Assembly (NCBI GenBank): GCA_021613375.1
Contig: CM038704.1
Span: forward strand, 4,475,905-4,539,904
DNA from: Megaleporinus macrocephalus
Taxonomy: Eukaryota; Chordata; Actinopteri; Characiformes; Anostomidae
Direction: 5' to 3'
Length of the DNA stretch: 64,000 nt
Positions 58,989-64,000 of the stretch are shown here, one piece after another (the first letter of the stretch is position 1; each line of letters begins with the position of its first letter). The translations under genes were made by a program, and so were the position numbers. The notes under the pieces are model-generated. The model did not search any database. It saw only the letters and a list, made by a program, of their open reading frames with translations, and was not told the origin of the DNA.

Positions 58989-58996
58989 GGTGGAGC

Positions 58997-59337
58997 CACA
59001 CATCCAAACGTGGTGGGCTGAAATGCATGCTTAAAAAAAAACACCAGATGAAGATGAAATGAGATGCAGCCTTTGACCCGATTAGCGCGTTTAGTTCTTT
59101 TGTGTTGACCTGAGTACATGACCTGAGTCACATGCTAAGTCAGGCTGATCTCCGCACCGACCAAGCCCTAGATCTGAAAGTGATCTTAGTTTAAAGGCAG
59201 CAGTAAGCTCAGTTCTGGATTAGTGAGCTGAAAGAGATTGTATGGTCCCCCTAGTGGGTTAGTCATTTGGCTAACTGCTGTGTTAGCTGCTTGACTACCT
59301 GCAGCGTCACACCTTCACATGCAAAGCTGGTTATCCA
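58997..59337. other. Unique DNA, no gene
   Basis: Nothing recognised. Confidence 0.4.
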
Positions 59338-60253
59338 CACAGTCGAGTCACATTATTATGACCTACATTGGAGGTGGCAGCGTTATTGTCTTAGGAATGT
59401 TTTCATGGTATTCTCTGGACCCACTCATCCATGTGGAAGACACTCTCAACCAATTTGAGGGTCTGAATCCATCCTTACAGACCACGTACACCAAACATGC
59501 TGACGGTCTTCTCTGGGGCGGATGGGATCTTCCAGCAGGACAATGAGACACGTCACACAGCTAGAAATGTCCCGAAATGGCCCTACTCTGCACCCCTAAT
59601 TCCTTGACTTGAACCCTATTGAGCATCTCTAGCAGCTGGGGGATGCACTGCAGTCAGCATGATACCTCCAGACACACTACCGCTCAAAAGTTTGGAATCA
59701 CAGTGAAATGTTATTGTTTTAATGGAGTATCTTCCTTCCTTAACACAACAATGGACTGACGGGTCTCTAAAGAAAGTTGTTTCTTTCTGGTCATTGTGAG
59801 TCGGTCAGCAAGCCATCAACTGCTGATCTTCAGATACTAAACTAACCTAGAATGTTGTTCCCTTTTATACTCACTTATTAGTAGAATGTTTTTCAGCTGT
59901 GCATCACAATTGAGCAAGAGTGTCCTAACAACCAATTAGTCCAATAACATCCTTAACTTGGATTGGTGGCCTTACCAGGAGATTTAGACAGAGGACTGAG
60001 AATTACTGATAATAGACTATATGTAAAATAAGCCTCTATACAAAAATAGACTTTAATACAAACATTTTTATTCTTTAAAAATCATCTGATACACTTACAA
60101 TAATTTTCATGTGAATTGCATGAAATGAAATTCTAAAGTGATCCTAGACTTTTGAGCGGTAGTGTACCTGTGACCACCTACCAGCACCTTATTGAGTCTC
60201 CCAGTCCCACTCTGGATACAAGCTGGTGGTCATAATAATGTGACTCGACTGTG
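59338..60253 (+). mobile_element. Tc1/mariner-type transposon relic, split by a MITE
   Basis: Both ends are present: 'cacagtcgagtcacattatt' (left) and 'aataatgtgactcgactgtg' (right), an inverted repeat. Between 59370 and 59640 decayed transposase remains (GGSVIVLGMFSWYSLDPLIH, then fragments up to a LEPY/IEHL-like piece). Internally deleted and frameshifted. A MITE sits at 59675-60164 inside it. Confidence 0.85.
59675..60164 (-). mobile_element. Tc1-like MITE, copy 4 (490 bp), nested
   Basis: Ends 'cactaccgctcaaaag' and 'cttttgagcggtagtg' are perfect inverted repeats. It is flanked by CA (59673-59674) and TA (60165-60166). The uninterrupted target 'ccagatacctgtg' survives in the related transposon near 21.37 kb, which proves the insertion point and TA target. 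The minus-strand ATG at 59794 opens the short transposase-start frame. Confidence 0.92.
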
Positions 60254-60700
60254 TATCTCGGCTGATCTGCAGCAAAGTAGCTGTTGCGAGATTTATGATT
60301 TATTGAATATAATTCTGTTTATAATTGTCTTTGTTTTCAAACGGGCAGTTAGCCAGCTTGCTAAGTGCGCCAAAATGCAGCTGGGTTGTTTATTTTCTCT
60401 CCTCCATTAATGGCCGCATATTGGTCATTACTTACTAAGGCCTGCTGAAATGGACCATGTCATTAACTACTACTCTGTTCTTGTGTTTATTAGCACCAGC
60501 GTACCAGGCATGAGTGTTTTTATTGACCTGTCCTTGACACTGAGAGCTGTGGTCATGGTGTGACATCATGCTGCTGAAGCAATTTATGTGATTTGAAAGG
60601 CTGATTTGCCCGAGCACTACAGCGAGACAGCCACAGGACACTCCCACGGCAGGACAGAGACAGCGCAGTGAACAGATTTATACAGTAAAGGCTATTTATA
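60254..60700. other. Single-copy DNA, candidate regulatory
   Basis: 60.43-60.66 kb is complex and non-repetitive; no gene. Confidence 0.4.
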
Positions 60701-61022
60701 GTTTGTTATTGTTGAGGTAAGTCTATATTTTTTATATCTAACTTGTAATTAATAAATTAATTAATTAATAGAATAGGCAAGATATTACAGAGATATATAA
60801 GATATTACTACGTTTGTTATTGTTGAGGTAGGTCTATAGGTTTACTTATCTAATCTGTAATTAATTAATTAATTAATAGAATAGGCAAGATATTACAGAG
60901 ATATATAAGATATTACTAAGTTTGTTATTGTTTAGGTAAGTCTATAGTTTTAATTATCTAATCTGTAATTAATTAATTAATTAATAGAATAGACAAGATA
61001 TTACAGAGATATATAAGATACA
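60701..61022. repeat. ~110-bp tandem repeat, three units
   Basis: Units start at 60701, 60812 and 60920 ('gtttgttattgttgaggta'). Each includes TTAATTAA runs and 'ggcaagatattacagagata'. Confidence 0.93.
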
Positions 61023-61583
61023 ACTGAGCCCTGGTTTGCTTTCCCTTCGAGGCAGCCGGTTTCTCACTCATGCGAGCTGAAAGTGATGCTGTCATCTAAG
61101 CCTTTGGTATTTCCTTTGAGTCTTCTGGTCAAAAAGGAATCCTAATCAATTCGCTGCAGCCCTCGTTTGACCTCATATTGATGCTGGTGCCATGCAGAAA
61201 GGGCACCGCCTCGCACTGTGACCTCATTACATAAAGCTGAGCAAGTCCAGCTCTGTAGCGCTGTGCTAAGTGTGGCGTCTGAGGGCCTGTTTATTGCTAG
61301 GAATTCATCTGTTGCAGCCCAGCCCAGCCCAGCCCAGCGCTGTGGTGGGGAGAGTCAGCTGTCGATGCCAGAGCCTGGTTGGTAGTAAAGCTTCTTGTCC
61401 ATTGACTGCAAATGCACATCATAAATCTTGCTGTTCTGTCAGTGCAGTTTTTATGCTTTGCTTTGGTCTTCGATTTTCCCGACCGTTGTCTTTTCGGCAG
61501 ATGAAAACAGAACTCTGTGGCGTGTGGGCAGTGGGGATGAAGTAGCATGTTGTTATTGCATTGCCACGGATTGGGATCACGAT
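61023..61583. other. Single-copy island; candidate regulatory DNA
   Basis: Complex sequence from 61.02 to 61.30 kb, then a CCCAG run (61316-61338). Overlapping frames of 61-91 codons lack domains. Confidence 0.4.
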
Positions 61584-61652
61584 ACCCGGGCTGTGTATTT
61601 GCAAGAACCAGCGATATGCATCATGATACAGGGGTTATGATTCCATATGCAT
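61584..61652 (+). mobile_element. Terminal fragment of a hAT-type MITE
   Basis: 'gggctgtgtatttgcaaga' to 'ggggttatgattcc' matches the left 66 bp of the 47877 element. It is the target into which the next element inserted. Confidence 0.7.
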
Positions 61653-62053
61653 TAGGGGTATTAGAAAATATTGAAATATGATATATCTTGATATTATGTT
61701 AAGTGATGCTGTATCGATTCTCAAAAACACAGTATTGATTATTAATTAACAGTTTGCATGCAAAGATTCCTGGAAAACTCATTGTGTGTTGTCTTTAAAC
61801 CTCTGACCACTAGATGGCTGTGTTGTAATCCATTATCAGCTCCACTCCAACATTAACAAGCAGCACAAGGACGCAGTGCTTTGTAAGCATTGATAAACCT
61901 GTTCATATAGTGGTGTGCTTTAATAGTAGGATTTTAAAAATCACAGTCTATCACTTTGCTTCCAGTATTGCAATATGTCTCAATTCATTGAATCGTGACC
62001 CCTATATCACAATACGTATCGTATCGCCAGGTACTAGCCAATACACAGAACTA
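61653..62053 (-). mobile_element. hAT-type MITE (401 bp) with perfect 8-bp TSD
   Basis: Flanked by atatgcat (61645-61652 and 62054-62061). Same family as 47877-48274, in the opposite orientation and nearly the same length. Its right end contains 'acgtatcgtatcgccagg', the reverse complement of that element's left end. Confidence 0.92.
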
Positions 62054-62104
62054 ATATGCATAGGGTTTGTTAATGCAAACATTAGCGGTTAGCCCGTACA
62101 GTAC

Positions 62105-62270
62105 TACAGTTTATGGGTTGGCTGTAGGGGAACCAGCTTTGTGACTCAGAAGGTTGCTGGCCCAATCCCCAAAACCGGCAGGAGACGACTGAACTTCCAG
62201 CTGCTCCCCGGGCACTGGGGATATGTTTGCCCACTGCTGCAGGCAGGTGTGCTCACTACCCCATAGTGTG
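62105..62270 (+). mobile_element. tRNA-derived SINE head (plus strand)
   Basis: A-box-like 'atgggttggctgtag', then 'tttgtgactcagaaggttg' and a B-box-like 'ggttgctggcccaatcc', followed by 'gctccccgggcactgggg' and 'tgtgctcactacccc'. Same SINE type as 24183-24285. Its tail continues into the array at 62270-62880. Confidence 0.75.
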
Positions 62271-62677
62271 TATGTATGTATGTGTGTTTCCTGAGTGTGT
62301 GTTTCACTGCCCCCTAGTGTGTGTGTTCACTAGTGTGTCTGTATGTGTGTGTTTCACTGCCCCCTAGTGTGTGTGTGTTTACTAGTGTTTGTGTATGTGT
62401 GTGTTTCACTACCCCCTAGTGTGTCTGTTTACTAATATATGTGTGTGTGTATATGTATGTATGTATTTATGTATGTATGTATGTGTTTCACTGCCCCTAG
62501 TGTGTTTGTTCACTAGTATATGTGTGTATGTGGGTGTTTCACTGCCCCCAGTGTGTATGTGTGTGTGTGTGTGTGTGTATATGTCTATTTTTGTGGGTGT
62601 TTCACTGCCCCCTATTGTGTTTGTTCACTAGTGTGTGTGTGTGTGTGTGTGTGTGTATTTGGGTGTTTCACTGCCCC

Positions 62678-62719
<42 letters not shown>

Positions 62720-62880
62720 ATGTCCATATATGTGGGTGTTTTACTGCCCCCTATTGTGTTTGTTCACTAGTGTGTGTGTGTATTTGGGTGTTTCACTGCC
62801 CCCAGTGTGTGTGTGTGTGTGTGTGCTTGCGTGTATGTCTATGTATGTGGGTGTTTTACTGCCACCTAGTGTGTATATTC
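62270..62880 (+). repeat. SINE-tail minisatellite 3
   Basis: GT-rich units with 'tttcactgccccctagtgtg' and 'gttcactagtgtg', the reverse complement of arrays 1 and 2. It emerges directly from the SINE head. Frames with repeated FHCP and CVCV are artefacts. Confidence 0.9.
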
Positions 62881-62884
62881 AGAA

Positions 62885-63375
62885 TCACAGAGTCACAAAA
62901 CATAATATTGCAGTACTCAAGTGTATATGATGCAAAGAGTTTGACAAATGGGGTCATGGGGGGTCTTAGTTAGGGGACATCCTAATTAAGTTCACCTGAC
63001 TGCCTCAGGGAGGCACTTTAGCAAGCTGGTGTTGGTCCTTCATAGCCTAGCACAGGGGTATTTAGTTAGAGTCAGTACTGTCCAGTTAGAGGAGATCTCC
63101 TCAGGCCAAGGTTCGGACCATCATCATCTCTAACGTGTGTTCTGATTCAGTGGTGTATCCTGTTTACTGAAGTAGTCTCGTATCAGCATCTTATACCATC
63201 AGCTACTGAAACACCAACACACCACACATACCGTTCAGTATATTTCAGTATATTTACTGTTTAAATGCTGAACTGAATTAATTATTTATAAACTAATAAT
63301 AAATACCTTTTTCTCACTTACATTAAAAACAGGGGTTACATTAAAAACAGAACACTTTTTAAAACCTGCGTCTTC
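62885..63375. other. Unique DNA, no gene
   Basis: Nothing recognised. Confidence 0.4.
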
Positions 63376-63808
63376 TTGTTAACTCAGCTTCACAGATTGA
63401 CATGTTAGTTGTACTGAGCGGTGTTCTCCAGAACTAGACGAGCAGGTTCATTCCAGAACCGTTCCTGTTAAACACTCAGTTCTCTCTGTTCACTTTTCTG
63501 TTTTTTTCTGTACTTTTCTTTAGTCTCCGACTGCTGCTCCTCGCTTCATACCTCGCCTGTGTGCGCATCGCACGCCCTAATCTACACAGATCTGATTGGC
63601 TGAGAAGCCTTTGGTGATCTTACAGCGCACGTGATTGGTCTGTGAGTTCACTGTGCTGTAAAGCCCGTATACCGTAAAGACTAGAAAAGCTCCGCCGCTT
63701 AAAATAAACACTGTCAAATCATTCTCAATAGTTTATTGGTTTGGGTCTGCATTGGACAACGTCTGGGTCCGGATCCAGACTGCGGTCCGCCTATTAGTAA
63801 ACTCTAGC
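63376..63808 (-). repeat. Dispersed repeat family A, copy 3 (inverted)
   Basis: Reverse complement of 57005-57445 over nearly the whole length, from 'ttaactcagcttcacagat' to 'gcggtccgcctattagta'. The ~17-bp unit of copy 1 is unexpanded here too. Confidence 0.8.
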
Positions 63809-64000
63809 CTAGGAAATGTAACTGTGCCCAGGTAAACCTTCAGAACAGAGAAGTACATCATTTCATATTAGCCATGTTAGCCAATAAGCTAACTGGCTGG
63901 TAGATTTGATGCTTTAGAGCAACATAAAAAACGACTATGAACTTGCTAAGTGTGGCTATTATGATGCTTCAGACTGTCTTTTGGGCAGGTAAGAGGGTCA
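63809..64000. other. Window edge, unique DNA
   Basis: Nothing recognised. Confidence 0.4.

Overview
This is eukaryotic, almost certainly teleost fish, nuclear DNA. Evidence includes tRNA-derived SINEs with A- and B-box motifs, Tc1/mariner and hAT transposons with typical target duplications, a THAP-domain relic, long TA/GT/CT/AG microsatellites and large minisatellites. Several repeats look like ones I associate with otophysan fishes (characins, catfishes), but that placement is from memory and weak. I could not identify any complete host protein-coding gene. The open frames in the window are repeat read-through, transposase relics or chance. The best candidate for host gene structure is a CpG-rich block at 25.9-26.7 kb that looks like a promoter plus first exon.

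Layout. 1.5-4.25 kb: a ~330-bp tandem repeat interrupted by a hAT element. 4.25-5.65 kb: single-copy DNA. 5.66-8.3 kb: dispersed repeats and a transposon exon on the minus strand. 9.1-11.2 kb: a ~325-bp satellite. 11.6-13.6 kb: a GTATATA array and a SINE-tail array. 13.6-16.05 kb: palindromic GGGCCC hairpin arrays, a single-copy island and an ~883-bp tandem duplication. 16.05-19.2 kb: a 51-bp minisatellite. 19.2-25.9 kb: single-copy DNA, a Tc1-like MITE, transposase relics and a second SINE-tail array. 27.5-31.7 kb: a ~280-bp tandem repeat. 32.6-33.7 kb: an exact 20-bp array. 34.4-38.6 kb: a Tc1 relic, an AGCAAC-rich array, single-copy DNA and MITE copy 2. 39.5-41.65 kb: an AT-rich element and a TTAA-flanked element with a THAP relic. 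41.65-47.87 kb: single-copy islands between short arrays, including a second 20-bp array that runs into its parent SINE. 47.9-53.6 kb: dense nested insertions. 54.6-55.6 kb: a 54-bp array. 56.35-64 kb: the second, plus-strand transposon exon copy, further hAT and Tc1 insertions, and a third SINE with its array.

The main theme is that minisatellites here grow out of pieces of mobile elements. The 20-bp arrays match the A-box end of a SINE. The CACTAGTG/GGGGGCAGTG arrays run out of the tail of another SINE. A 45-bp array sits inside a transposon nested in a hAT nested in a fold-back element. A ~17-bp array sits inside a dispersed repeat. A 43-bp array duplicates the splice-acceptor end of a transposon exon. 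In several cases an unexpanded copy is present elsewhere in the window. Between the repeats lie about a dozen non-repetitive blocks (0.3-1.4 kb) of the kind seen in regulatory gene deserts. Whether they are conserved cannot be judged from this sequence alone.
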